Assembly (NCBI RefSeq): GCF_030936135.1
Contig: NC_082600.1
Span: 2,170,001 to 2,234,000, forward strand
DNA: 64,000 nucleotides
Reading direction: 5' to 3'
Source: Gavia stellata
Taxonomy: Eukaryota; Chordata; Aves; Gaviiformes; Gaviidae
Numbering within the stretch: position 1 is the stretch's first letter; each line of letters begins with the position of its first letter. The notes below the pieces were generated by a model. The model was given only the letters and a program-made list of their open reading frames with translations, did no database searches and was not told the origin of the DNA. The position numbers and the translations under genes are program-made. This document shows, piece by piece, positions 51,601 to 61,963 of the stretch.

Positions 51601-54600
51601 TATTGCAGACTTCTTATAAAAAGGAAGGACTTAGGCAATGTGATTATTCCAGAACTGAAGTAGGAAGAACGTGACTTCAGTTTCCAGTACAGGTGTCTTG
51701 TCCCAGTTGAATACAGTTCTTCAGTCACAATGGTGTAAAAAAAAATCAGAATTCAGCCCCACAGTTTTAGAAAAAAACAAAACTTGGTCGATGTTATATA
51801 GTATACATCATCATGCATCCTGTATTTTCAGTGAAATAAAATGAGATTGTAGAAAGAACGGATAACACTGAGATTGAATTTGTTATGGAACACAGAACCT
51901 CTCTTCTCCAGCTTACTGGTTTGAACCCATTTGCAGACCAAGATTTCCTCCCCGTCAAAGGATTTCACTCAAAAAGTCTTTGGGGAAAAAAGCAAACTAA
52001 AATTTTACCCTCTCTTTGCTCCTCTGAAAGAAACTACACCGGGTACCCTACAGTTCGCGTAGGCAAACTTCCCCATCGCCACCGGTTGCAGAGAGAGGCA
52101 GACCTAGAACGCAGAGGAAGGCAACGGTGGACAGGTTGCCAGAGATGCCCTCCCTCCCTCGGGCTAACACACTCCCTATCGCAAGGGCCATTTGGATGCC
52201 ACCTGCACTGTACCACGCGCCTACTAGAGCCGCTGCTTTTAACTGAAAATTTTGAAAATTAGACAGTTTCAGATCTTAAAATCATAGAGGACTGCAGTGT
52301 GAAGCACTTGGGATTGCAAGGCATTTCTTTCTTAACATGATGGAGTATATATTTAATATGTTAATTAGCAAGGGTCTCATCTACTGCTCATTTAAGTCAA
52401 TGGGAGTGGTTCCTTCAGCTCCCATGAGCTTTGAACTAAGCCCTGATTAATTGCTAATGCATTGCACAAGATCTTCCGCAAATAAATTCAGAATTTACAG
52501 AAAGACTTAGCCGTCCTGTGTGAGAGATGGAGAGAGAGGCTGCTTGCACAGTCCGGTGCCACTTTTCTGCCCGGTTATGGCTGCACTACAGCAGTAATAA
52601 CAGCAGACAGAATCCCGTTCCCTTTGTTTTTTGCGTATGTTATTAAAAGCAAGAGTGATGGCAGAATACGTTCCCACAGCAAAACATTCATTTGCTGTGG
52701 TATGGAAGAAAATCATGAAGCAGATAGATTGGGGACTGTCAGGAATAGGGTGGTTTTACTGGGACATACTAAAGCTCCAGCCCAGCCTCCTGTCAGCGAC
52801 ATTTGTAGGGATTTAGTGCCCGTGGAAAAGTGTAAGAACAAACTGTCGGAGAAGTCCTTTCTCCCCTGCAACAGCCCCGTGCCCGAGCACCAGCACATTA
52901 GCGAATACGTAGTCGGAGTCTGCATTTTCAGTCATGCCTGTGGAGCTGTCCCCTGCGCATTTGTCTACACATTTTCACACCGCAGTTACACTTTTGGTCT
53001 CCACATTTCTCTGTGCAAATGAGGTCCGTGATTCCTGTATGCACTGCAGGAAAAAACTCTCTTGGTTTTAAAGCTGCAGATGAGCTGCTGACTACCTTTG
53101 GAAGCATCAAAATAACTCAAGAACTGCAAATGTAGTTCTTATGCAAGGATACCCTCTCTGGAGGTATTCAAGGAGCGTGTGGATGTGGCATTGTGGGATG
53201 TGGCTTGATGGGCATGGTGCTGTGTGGTGTGGGTGGGTTGTTTTGGTGTGGGTTGTGGTGTATTTTGTGGTTTGTGGGTGGTTTTGGTATTTTTTGTGTG
53301 TGTGTTTTGTTGTTGTTGTTTTTTTTTATGGTTGGACTTGATGATCTTACAGGTCTTTTCCAACCTTAGTGATTCTGTGATTCTGTGATTCTGTGATAAA
53401 TGAATTCAGAAAACTTCATAACCTGACTTTTCCTGCAAGATTTTTACCATACCTGTTGAGGCACAGACGCAGTTCCTACACTGTACTCGAACTTTCAGCT
53501 ATTTCGTTTATCAGTATTTAGCTACTCCCATGACTAAACCACAGCATCACCTGCACACACTGAGCTGCAACGCCCACAAATGGATGTTATTTCAGAACAT
53601 TAGTATTTTCCTTCAGATGAATTGTTTGGGCAGTGGGAAAGAAAGATGAGCCGGAGCTATAATTTTTCCTTTCTCCATCTACTCTTGGTTCAGCGCCTTG
53701 GCAGAACAAGAGGAATGGCACCTTCAGCTGCCGGCCCAGCTTGCACGCAAAACTAAGGCGGTCCCTGCAATCCACTGAACTGAAAGTGAAATATTTTTAT
53801 CATTTACTTTTTAACTGTAAGGGACAACAGGTGCAAGGACAATTGTTCATACACATAAAAGCTAGAAAGATAAAGAAATACTTACGTAGATGTGGATTTA
53901 CTGGAGCTGGAAGACAGAGCAAAAATAAAATTAGCACAAAGAAGAAATTCTAATCTATCAATATTCAGATTACCCTAGATTTCCCGTTGTTCCCTCCCCC
54001 TCAAGACCTTGATCATGGCGCCTACACCGAGACAACTGGTAACTTCCTTTTTGAGCAAATTTTGTGGCTCCCTGGCAATCCAAAGGCAACGATTTCAGTG
54101 AGAAACGACAGCCTCTCCCACCCACGACGTGTACGCTCCGTCACTGGTACCTGCAGCCTGGGGAACAAGATGCTGTAATTAAGCACCAAGCCTAGATTAT
54201 GGGCGCAGATATGGTAAGGATGGGGACGGCCGCACAGCAAAACTCCAGGGTGATGATGCCTTTGTACAGGAATCCAAGAAAAACTACAGAAAGGATGAAT
54301 TCATCAAAAGCAGGGGTTCTGCATTGGACCTTGCTCATCACTTAAGATTTCCTTTTAGCATTGTTCAAGAACACTTAACATAATGAATTACCCTTCTACT
54401 CAGTCAATAATACTATTCTTCAATTTAAGATGTCTGTGTACATATGAGTCTTAAGAAACCGACAGCACTTGCATTCTTCTTAGAAATGCCAATTTTCCTT
54501 TTAAACAGCAGAAAGCGTAAGCACAGCAAGTTTGTGAAAAGAGGTTTGATCTCATTAGACCAAGACACACAATCAAGAAAAAACATGAGAGTCTTCTGGC

Positions 54601-57600
54601 ACATAAACCCTCTTCTAGGGACGTTATACTTTAAAGACATTTAAGACGACGACAAAGGAAGGTGAAGTGTGCTATCCTAAAAAGCTGCCAGCAGTGCCAG
54701 CACACCCCGTGCCTGCTGGAGGAGCCATGTTCAGTGATGAGGACAGGGACCCACCATCATAGCTGGGTCCTAAGTGCTGCTCTCCTGGGGCTGTGCTCTT
54801 GGAGACAGAGGACCATCAGTGCAGCATCCCACCTCTCCGCATCCCACCTCTCCGCATCCCACCTCTGCCCACTCCCCATCCCACGACAGGAGCAGCCCAT
54901 GCTGACCCCTCACCTTGGGAGGCATTAAAAATAATTTTGCCAACATCGTAGGGAAGCCTTGATACAGGTTTGCTGAAAAATATTATTTGTCTGTTCTTTT
55001 ACGGGTCTGTGCAATGCCCCGCATGACACGGCAGGACTACTGGGTATTGGGAATCTTTGAGGAAACTGATAAAACTGGCACTCTTATTTCCCAGACCCTT
55101 GGCAAAATTACAAAAATCTCTACAACCATAATTCTGTAATATTGAAGTTCACCTACTTAATACCTTAATAGGCTGAAACAGAATGAATGTCCAGCCTCAA
55201 CAGTGCCTACAGATATCTTAACCGTGGGAATGGCTACCCAGGGTTAGGTCCAGAGTAACCTGTACAATGCTAAACATGGGAAATGGGGTTTGAATGAGAA
55301 ATTAGTCCGCAGTTCTGTGCTGCCTGTTTGCAGAAGGGTGAATTTGAGGATGGATGACTTAGGAAACAGGGCCGTGCTGCTACAAGCCCTTACACATGTG
55401 AGAAACAGAAGGATGCTAAGCTCACAGTTGGAATTGCATGTTATTAACAGAAAATTTGAAATAAAATTTTATCTCCCAATAATGGGTCCATCTGGTAATG
55501 CCAGACTTCAGTGCGAGTGTTGCTCCGCGTTTGTTGGCTGCCCTTCCCATGCCATGTTTACAGACATGAACTCTTGGTTTGTGACCCCAGCCTTGGATTC
55601 TGCGTAGCTCTAGACTCAATGCGAAGTTTTCAAAACAGCTCTAAATTAGCAACTCTGCCATTTTATCTTGCCTTTTCTGAAACAAATGGACAGTGATTTA
55701 CCTCGGTGCAATCTTCTTAAGAAACTTAGTCGTTACATTATATTAGATAACCTCATAGCTTTTACCAACAAATTACCTTTCATTCTGCAAGAAACATTCA
55801 TTTTGTGAAATCCTTGAGTGATTGAACTTGGAATTAGCTGAAATTGCTGGGAACTAGATTTACTGATGCTTGATTTGTAACTAAATGTGCGGGCTTTTAT
55901 GGAAACTATCATCAGCGTGTAACTTTGAGTCACGCTCTTCAGACTGTACACAGTGGAGCAAAAAAGGCTTCTTGCCAAACTAGCTTCAGTTCCACTGATT
56001 GACAAAAGCAGAAAAACAAATTAAAGCAGTTAGGCTGAACTTAGCTAACATCATAAACTAGGAAAAAACCCCACCACAACCAAAGAAGAAAACCCAGAAA
56101 GCTCATTCTTCTAAGTAATACGGCACGCCGCTGTAAGACAACGTGTAATGGCTCTAGCTCTCACTGCGGAAAGGGAAGGTTGCTGCGTGCACGACACACA
56201 GACAGCAAGTTAAATTAGCCATAAAGGGAAATTAACGGATGACTGAGGGAGTAAATTCCCAAGGCTGACTTTGAAATGTCTGGAAAATCTGTGCACCTCA
56301 GAGGGTTATCGCTGCTCTGCTCAGCTGACCCTGGCTCGTGCTGGGAGGACGGTTTTGCTGGCAGAGAATCTCGGGAGGAGAACAAAGTGTCATGAAATGT
56401 TTGAGCTTGGTTAGAGCCAAGACGGATGATCCCTTAATCTTCCTGCCATACCTCCAGCAAGCAGAGAATAAAACCTGCTGGGATTTCAGTTTGTTGGGAT
56501 GATTTTACTTTTAGGTGAACTGTATTTGTGCAGAAAAATGTGGGCTGAATGGGTTTTCTTAATGCTTGCCCTTCTATTAGGTGCAAGTGCATATATGGAA
56601 AGACAGCTACACTTCCCACACAAACACTTGTTCAGCTTACAAGTGAGGTGGCCTTCAGAGACTGCAACGTTATGTCCCTCCTTTAAAAACACAGCTGCAA
56701 ACCAACCTTTCCTAACTATGAAAAACATAAAGCCAGAGGTAAGTAGAAGCATGCTAGATGTTCGGCTGCTATGTTTTTTACCACTGGCAACTAGTTACTT
56801 GTGGTAATTACAACCAGCACCTAAAAGCTTTAATCACGATCAAGAGTCCATACCTCTAAGCACTTGGTTTGCACAGGAAAAGCAATCTTCGCTGTAAATA
56901 TTGGTACTGTACAAGGACAAGGCTTTCTTCCTCCCGTAATAGCGATTATCCTAACTTACTATTTATAACACTGGATAATACTGGAAACATATGCTTGTGC
57001 AAACTTACAAATCCTATCATTTATGCCCTATTTGGTAGCAATTTTATTTTTCTGGGGCTAGAAATATAGTAATAACAACAAGAATAATAGCAATAAATAA
57101 TAATCACAACTATATACTCCTCTTCCAAACAGAATCTGGTGAGTGTCTAAACCCCATATGAAAATAAGCAAGCTGGACTACAAAGTGACTGGCCACCATC
57201 ATCTATCTGCCACTGTCGCCAGGGGCTGACTCTACATACCAATAGTAGTAATGGGTTGTTGGCTTTTTCCATAGAAGGGAGCTAAACTTGTTTCTTTAAT
57301 CACTGGTTAACTTCAAAAATATTTAAACGTAAGCACGTATCTAAAACAGAGAGTGCTGAAGTTTTAACTGGAGTTGCTGGAGGACTTTACAGCCAGTTTG
57401 TGCCAAAGAGGCTGACACAGATTTATGTAAAGTGATGGAAATAATATTTAAACTGTTACTACGAGACATATCTGCTGTTACTACGAGACATACCTGTTTT
57501 GTATTATCCTACAAAACAGTCGTTAGTGCTACTTAAATTGCCCTGTTTGTGTTTACTCGACAGCCTGTGTTCACTAGCAGAAGAACATACGTATCTACCA

Positions 57601-60600
57601 AAGAATTTGTCAAGGATGTTTGGCTGTAATTATCAATGTCGCTCCTACTGTGATGATTGTTCTTTTCTCCCGTCTTTTCGGCATGCAGAGGAGCGAATAA
57701 TTCATGGCAGGCGAGGGATTTCCCTGTGAAATGCTTGCACCATGGGTAACTTTTTGATTCATGGGATTGGATAATGCAGACTTTTTATTTCATATTTACA
57801 GCTCCCACTTGGGATGGCAGGGTATACTGCAAAGAGCTCATTACTGAGGTTTTCCTGATTTAATAGTCTCCTTATTTTGGACATTCAGATGGTTACCAGC
57901 AGGCTAGCACATTGGAAGCTGTTATTTTTATATATTAGCAATTCCCACGTTAATCTCCAGTTGTGGGTTTAAATTTAAAAGGTGCTCTGCGTCACGTAGA
58001 AAGGAGTCTAACCCAACACAAATGACATCACAGGTAGGATTAATGTGGCTTAACTTTAGCGATCCAGAAGTTAGACACCTCATCTAAGAGTGTCATTGGA
58101 GTGTCTCTAAAGTCACTGGAGAGATATGGGCATGTCCAGAGGGTGATTCATCCCCTGGAAGAAATCTGGAGAAACCTTCTCCTCTCTAGTAAGGTAGCAA
58201 ACACAACCAATACACTAGAAATGTCGTGGTCATCCTTACACACTTCACAACTATCCTGAGAAACCATTTCTGTGAGGTACCTAACCAAGATTGTCCTACT
58301 ACAAAAGACAAGCTTAAGCTGTCAAAGTAAAATCTAGGTAGTGCATGGCCTATCTATCCTCTATTTGCACAAAAATGAAACTCAACTGTAAAAGTTAATG
58401 CATTTCTTAAAGGCAAAAAACACCGCTACCATTTTTAGCAATTCTAACTACGATGTGTTCGATCTGCTTTTCGCACCGCATTTCTTTAAAATAGGGTGAA
58501 ATCCTATTAGCCTGCTTAAAGTTTAAAAAAATACGGGAAAAAATGTTTGCAATGGGAATCCTCACCAGCAATACAAATACATCGGTGCACTTTAAGCCTA
58601 AGAAAAAAGCTTTTTTACTCTAAGGGTGATTGAGCACCAAACAGGCTGCCCAGAGAGACTGTGAAGTCTCCGCCCTTGGAGATATTCAAGACCTGAATGG
58701 ACATGGTCCTGGGTCCTGGTCCTCCAAAAAGGGTATTCCTAAAGTGGTGGGATGAGAAAGAAAGACTGACACTGCCATGGGCCAGTGTGCTTCTGGGGTA
58801 CTGATCAAAACTAAGACAGAGGCACACGTGCACATACACACACACACACAAAATCCCACTGAAAATACGAAAATTCAAATATTTTCCTCCTTGCCTGAGA
58901 TCACACAATTAAAAAAAAATGTAATGGGAGAAAAATGTAAAAAATTATCTTAGCTCTCCTTTTAAGAAACATTCGCATGATGTCTTTTATTTTCTGGGTC
59001 ATGTTTATAATTATTTCTTATATTGATGCAGGCCTGCTGCTGTGCATCCTGCTAACCCATTAACCACTTTTCTAAGATTCCAGCATTTTGGATTATAAGT
59101 ATCAGATTTGCACTATAATAATGTATGTGACATCATTATTTGATAGCTGAAGCTATTACATCCTTAAAATTAGCCTGCTAACAGTTTGCTGACACTATAG
59201 TCATTGGACGAATGCTGAGATAAAATGCATATTTTAAGCACACAAAGCCTCAGCAGTTCTGGGATCCCTCTTCAAAGGGGAGTCACGTTAGGTTTATCTT
59301 ATTGATTAGCTTCTGGTTCGTGATTTCTGAAGTGGTGAATCTGTCGGCACCAGAGCCACAGCACTGAGTACTGCTCCAAAAGCATCTCTCCATCTGGGGC
59401 ACAAGACAACGGCTCCCTCTCTCCTGGGCGGCTGGATTTTGCATTGGCAACTCATCAGCACGTTTGAAACGGGATGTTATTCACATCTGCGCTAATGGCA
59501 GATTCTAGCAGAAAAATTTGCAGTAGACAAAATACGCCTTTTAAGCTGCATGGGAATATTCTTCCTGCCAGCCAGGGGCTAGAAATGTAAATCACGTAAT
59601 GTTTCATTAAAACCTCAAACTCAGCATGGTTGTGAGCCATAGCCGAGACCTCAATCAACCTCCTGAGACTTGCCAGAGTACAGCGACCACCAAAAAAGAG
59701 CGGTAGTGACTGAGTGACCTAAATGGTGTTTTCTCCTTAGTAGGTGCACTGGTAAGTATTTAAGTCACAGGAGAAATTTCGAGGTCCACGGAAGTGGGCA
59801 GTGGCTGCCTGGCACAAGCTGGCTGTAAGCACACAAGTCTCCCTATCGCAGCCAGCATGGAGAGATTGGGATTGCTACAGAGAAATCCCAAACGTCTGAA
59901 TGAAGCTTCTGCTCCTGACCACCTTTGGGAACCACACTCCTACTGCTAGTGTCAGAAACTAGGTGTTTGCTTGGTTAAGAGGCCCAACGAGGAGCCAAAG
60001 TCCAGCAGGAATAGCAGCAGAATGACCGTCTTCTGCTCATTTGTATGTTCATAGCTATAGTAAACAGGTCCTTCTTTTAATTGAGATTTTGTTTTCATGA
60101 GCTTTGGGAAACGTAGACTTTGCAAACACTTTCCTGTAACAGGTGAAACCTAAGATTCATCCATCGCCATCGTTACCAGATCCGGCATTGAATGAAATGT
60201 GCAACTACGTTCTTTAAAATTGATGTTTAAGATTGCTTAATGTAATTTTTTTCCCTTGATATTAATACAGTGATAAAAATAATTTATGATGAGACTGAGT
60301 AGGGCTGAGATAATCATTGGTCATGAAGAATTGCATATACAATGCACGAGACATTTAATTTTTTTTTCAGATTTGTTCGCTATTTTAAATTATTTGATAA
60401 GGATTTTTGAAAGTAATTCTTGATCTACAGGTTGCTTTTGGACCTTCTGCCGCACGTGATTTCCTGCTTTGGGCACTCTTAGGTACCGGTGTAGCACTAA
60501 TTACTGTTGGATCCAGCTCCTGGAGCAATTGGACCTACGTGGCTAGCTGTGACTTCACCTGTGCGTGGGTTTTGTCCTGCGGGATTGGCAAGGTTCCTCA

Positions 60601-61963
60601 TGATAGAATCATAGAATGATAGAACGGTTTGTGTTGAAAGGTCATGTAGTCCAACCCCTCTGCCATGAGCAGGGACATCTTCAACAAGACCAGGTTGCTC
60701 AGAGCCCCGTCCAACCTGACCTGGAACGTTTCCAGGGATGGGGAATCTCCCACCTCTCCAGGCAACCTGGGCCAGGGCTTCACCACCATCAGCGTAAAAA
60801 ATTTCAACCTTATATCTAGTCTGAATCTGCCCTCTTGTAGTTTAAAACCATCACCCCTTATCCTACCACTACAGGCCCTACTAAAAAGTCTGTCCCCACA
60901 TGATAAACTCATACTTTCACGGTTCCATGTTTACAAATATCTCCCCTTGGCAGACACTTCCCCTTTTCAATTATAAAAACTTTCTGCTCAGCACACCAGG
61001 TTCCCATTGCACACTGCACAGTGATATCTTTAGTAGAGCTACCTTCTCTCTAAGGTACCTCCTGCCCATTCATTGTAATTTCTACAGAAGAAAAACAAAG
61101 AAGTGATTCAGTTATTCATTAAATAAATACCCTAAGAAAGGTATTTTGAGGGATTTTTCAAAGCTCTAGGAACTAATTCCTGGTAACGCTGGGGGACTGA
61201 ATGGAAGGATGTAAGAATGCTATAGTTTTCTTGTTAGATTAAAGTGGACAAACCTTTGTCACGGCATGACCTTTTAGAGGAAAGTGTATAAATGCCCTTT
61301 TCCACTTGCATAGGACTAGAAACGGTGGCTTTTTTTTTTAAATCATTCACATTCAAATAAAAACTTCTCAAAGGTGCTCATTCGGGGCGGGGGGGAGTAT
61401 TTTGATGATATCAAAACACTGAACTGACACCTTTGTAGATTTTTCTTCAAAACTCATTGTCCTTCAAAGTAAGAACAAACTCTTGAAATGAGCTATTTCA
61501 TGAAGCTAACGTTAATTTGTTAATTTTTTTGTTAATTTTTTTTTTTTTTTAATTGTGAAACTTCCCAGAGGTGGCAACTATCGTTTCTACCCCGTTCTAC
61601 CCAGAACCCTCCATCCTGGAAGCCCACACTCGTCCCTTGCAGTATTATTTTGTGATTCTGTGATTATTTGCAGGACTGGCAATAAGTTCACACAGTGCAA
61701 CCCAGTGCGGCCATAACCTGTACAGCAGACCGAATTGTGCAGAATGTACCGCAACGCATTTGCTTGTACATGAAGGTCTTCTTACCGCTATACTTGATGA
61801 CGCGAATAGTTGAGTCGCCCTCCCCAAACCTGGTGATGGGCGTTAGACGGACTTCATATGCCTCTGGCTTGATCAGCTCAGTTAGGTTGTAGGTAATTAA
61901 TTCTCCCTTTTGAATATTTCCATTCACTGTAATTTCCTGTTCCCACCAACGCTGCTGTCCAGC
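33545..61963 (-). CDS. MDGA2: MDGA2, 3' part of gene (seven terminal coding exons, spliced)
   Basis: MDGA proteins are GPI-anchored cell-surface proteins of the immunoglobulin superfamily. They bind neuroligins in cis and restrain neurexin-neuroligin synapse formation. The spliced product seen here is 279 residues: the second half of an FN3 domain (about residues 1-59), a short linker, a MAM domain (about 67-238) with four cysteines in the contexts EFHC, GNIC, TAYC and EGEC, and a hydrophobic C-terminal tail ending in a stop. Exon lengths are 178, 21, 156, 159, 131, 106 and 89 nt, and introns run from 743 to 7879 bp. All junctions are GT-AG and all phases match. MDGA2 is preferred over MDGA1 because the MAM and tail sequences resemble MDGA2 as recalled and because the introns are large, as expected of that very large gene. 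A PTPRK/M/T/U MAM domain is unlikely because there is a GPI-type tail in place of a transmembrane segment and phosphatase. The paralogue was not tested by alignment. Confidence 0.88.
33634..34376 (-). other. MDGA2 last intron with a GC/CpG-rich patch
   Basis: This 743-bp GT-AG intron is the shortest seen in the window. About 33735-33945 is clearly richer in C, G and CpG than the AT-rich surroundings. No coding frame was recognised in it. Confidence 0.7.
34377..34482 (-). CDS. MDGA2: MDGA2 exon: end of MAM domain
   Basis: This is a 106-nt exon with acceptor TTTTTTGCAG and donor A|GTAAGTGG. It starts in phase 0 and ends in phase 1. It encodes [20 protein letters not shown] followed by SIVEGEC and a short hydrophilic stretch (MKSDQPAN). 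The FEG.RG....DIA.DD..... C motif is the diagnostic end of a MAM domain, and EGEC supplies the fourth cysteine. The serine- and asparagine-containing stretch after it is the stalk before the lipid-anchor site. Confidence 0.9.
34483..40061 (-). other. MDGA2 intron (5579 bp)
   Basis: It is bounded by donor CAG|GTAATG and acceptor TTTTTTGCAG. It contains the CR1 fragment at 38971-39140. Otherwise only chance open frames were seen, the longest being 174 codons at 38185-38709. Confidence 0.75.
38971..39140 (-). mobile_element. CR1 3' fragment
   Basis: Three CACAGAAT tail units are followed by CACTAAGGTTGGAAAAGACC and the CR1 end up to CCACGTCCCTGGGCA. Only about 170 bp remains, so the copy is strongly 5'-truncated. 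Confidence 0.9.
40062..40192 (-). CDS. MDGA2: MDGA2 exon: MAM domain, part 3
   Basis: This is a 131-nt exon with acceptor TCTTCTAG and donor CAG|GTAATGG. It begins with two bases completing a shared glycine codon and ends in phase 0. It encodes LNVYLRLKG, then [17 protein letters not shown], then INPPTSFQ. These are the MAM strand 'L.VY.R......W...G..G..W' followed by the start of the F.(L/I).FE strand completed by the next exon. A 241-codon open frame spans this exon and intron on both sides. It is read-through and not a separate gene. Confidence 0.9.
41599..41643. repeat. Perfect 12-bp inverted repeat (GC-rich hairpin)
   Basis: GAGCAGCCCCGC (41599-41610) and GCGGGGCTGCTC (41632-41643) are exact reverse complements separated by 21 bases. 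Ten of the twelve pairs are G-C. Confidence 0.85.
44122..45090 (-). mobile_element. CR1 element split by an opposite-strand CR1
   Basis: Minus-strand CR1 sequence runs from ACAGAATCATTGAGGTTGGA (44122) to TATTCACATACATTG (about 44418). After the inserted copy it resumes at about 44957 (GATCCTATTGAGCC, then TTCTCTTCTCCAGGCTGAGC) and continues to CTGGACTCTCTCCAGGAG (about 45085). The two halves join in the correct CR1 order. Confidence 0.82.
44419..44956 (+). mobile_element. CR1 retrotransposon inserted into an older CR1; ORF2 C-terminus open
   Basis: This plus-strand copy of about 538 bp has a frame open from 44416 to 44862. It reads [20 protein letters not shown], then [20 protein letters not shown], later [20 protein letters not shown], and ends at the same D.MV stop as the 20-kb copy, to which it is closely similar. 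The 3' end has the tail TTTTATGATTCTATGATTCT. It is 5'-truncated and non-autonomous. Confidence 0.92.
47031..47189 (-). CDS. MDGA2: MDGA2 exon: MAM domain, part 2
   Basis: This is a 159-nt exon with acceptor TTTCCCTAG and donor G|GTGAGAG. It encodes the central MAM strands: [10 protein letters not shown], then a stretch with ARLVSPVF, and finally [17 protein letters not shown]. The segment has the usual MAM pattern of a Y.YIE..... strand, a 'G..A.L.SP.F' strand and a C.F.Y.MYG strand, with the third domain cysteine in TAYC. The intron to the previous exon is only 1119 bp, the second shortest in the window. Confidence 0.9.
   Translation of the reverse strand, partial: VSTCTLRRHAPGWKEKRPDLLVLFSVSLQKILTELRTQPIVLASTITCMDST
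47190..48308 (-). other. MDGA2 intron (1119 bp)
   Basis: It is bounded by donor GAAG|GTAAGC and acceptor TTTCCCTAG. No repeat or gene was seen in it. Confidence 0.8.
48309..48464 (-). CDS. MDGA2: MDGA2 exon: MAM domain, part 1
   Basis: This is a 156-nt exon with acceptor ...TTGGCAG and donor G|GTAAGCTC, entering and leaving so that each border codon is shared. It encodes the start of the MAM domain: [20 protein letters not shown], then a segment containing NFDWTKQ. The first two MAM cysteines (EFHC and GNIC) are here, as is the F(D)W motif typical of MAM domains. The end of the exon encodes [12 protein letters not shown] domains mediate cell-surface adhesion and homophilic or heterophilic contacts. 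Confidence 0.9.
49020..49170 (+). mobile_element. Degenerate CR1-like remnant (tentative)
   Basis: The order TGAATGGCTTGCTCAGGAGG, then GAGTCCCCATCACTGGATTA, then CATTTGGACAAATACCTAGG parallels the CR1 3' region (a clipped WLAQEA.ESPSL..F motif). It is too diverged to be sure without alignment. Confidence 0.45.
53148..53397 (+). mobile_element. CR1 3' fragment with an internal GT-rich block
   Basis: The left part (CTCTGGAGGTATTCAAGGAG, then CGTGTGGATGTGGCATTG) and the right part (GGTTGGACTTGATGATCTTA, then three GTGATTCT tail units) are standard CR1. Between them, about 53211-53330 is a G/T-only-like stretch not found in the other copies. Confidence 0.85.
53886..53906 (-). CDS. MDGA2: MDGA2 21-nt microexon: FN3-MAM linker
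   Basis: This 21-nt exon lies between a strong acceptor (pyrimidine tract then TCTTCCAG) and the donor GTAAGTAT. Its first two bases complete the alanine codon begun with the G that ends the FN3 exon, and its last base begins an arginine codon finished by the MAM exon. The encoded linker reads APVNPHL(R). The exon is exactly divisible by three with the same phase on both sides, so skipping it would remove seven residues without a frameshift. It is too short for any ORF scan. The identification rests on fit in phase, both splice sites, and agreement with the recalled MDGA2 peptide at this position. Confidence 0.85.
54824..54868. repeat. Tandem repeat, 3 x 15 bp
   Basis: GCATCCCACCTCTCC is repeated three times. 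The third copy differs only near its end (CTGC instead of CTCC). Confidence 0.9.
57453..57496. repeat. Tandem duplication, 2 x 22 bp
   Basis: Two adjacent copies begin CTGTTACTACGAGACATA and differ by one base (TCTG or CCTG at the end). Confidence 0.9.
58625..58735 (+). mobile_element. CR1 fragment
   Basis: TGATTGAGCACCAAACAGGC followed by TGCCCAGAGAGACTGTGAAG, then CTTGGAGATATTCAAGACCT and GACATGGTCCTGGG, match the CR1 region just before the 3' end. Neither tail nor 5' part remains. Confidence 0.75.
60600..60903 (-). mobile_element. CR1 fragment, second subfamily
   Basis: The 3' end at 60600 shows ATAGAATCATAGAATGATAG, and the body reads CATGTAGTCCAACCCCTCTG then CATGAGCAGGGACATCTTCA. A minus frame (60912-60598) encodes [20 protein letters not shown] and [15 protein letters not shown], a CR1 ORF2 C-terminus of the type with 'NLVLLKM'-like ends. 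It is clearly different from the 20-kb and 44-kb subfamily. Confidence 0.88.
61786..61963 (-). CDS. MDGA2: MDGA2 exon: C-terminal half of fibronectin type III domain
   Basis: The exon follows an acceptor ending TTTTAG and ends at donor G|GTAAGAAG. It is 178 nt, starts in phase 0 and ends in phase 1. It encodes 59 residues beginning [11 protein letters not shown] and including [25 protein letters not shown] and IRVIKYS, the typical last strands of an FN3 domain (the Y.VRV.....G.G motif). NLT is a possible N-glycosylation site. The first half of the domain must be encoded upstream, beyond the window or in sequence where no convincing exon was found (62-64 kb). In MDGA proteins this FN3 domain lies between the last Ig domain and the MAM domain, outside the cell. 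Confidence 0.88.

Larger units (their letters stand above)
48465..53885 (-). other. MDGA2 intron (5421 bp)
   Basis: It is bounded by donor GTAAGTAT and acceptor TTGGCAG. It contains a probable old CR1 remnant near 49.0-49.17 kb and a CR1 3' fragment at 53.15-53.40 kb. The rest shows nothing recognisable. Confidence 0.75.
53907..61785 (-). other. MDGA2 intron (7879 bp)
   Basis: It is bounded by donor AGCG|GTAAGA and acceptor TCTTCCAG and is the largest intron in the window. It contains a 15-bp x 3 repeat (54824), a 22-bp x 2 repeat (57453), CR1 fragments at 58.6 and 60.6 kb, a CA-rich tract near 58838 and T-rich tracts near 61520-61553. No other gene was recognised. Confidence 0.75.

Noticed and set aside
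61650..61667. TGTGATTCTGTGATTA resembling a CR1 tail
   Set aside because: There is no CR1 body next to it. Two short units can occur by chance.
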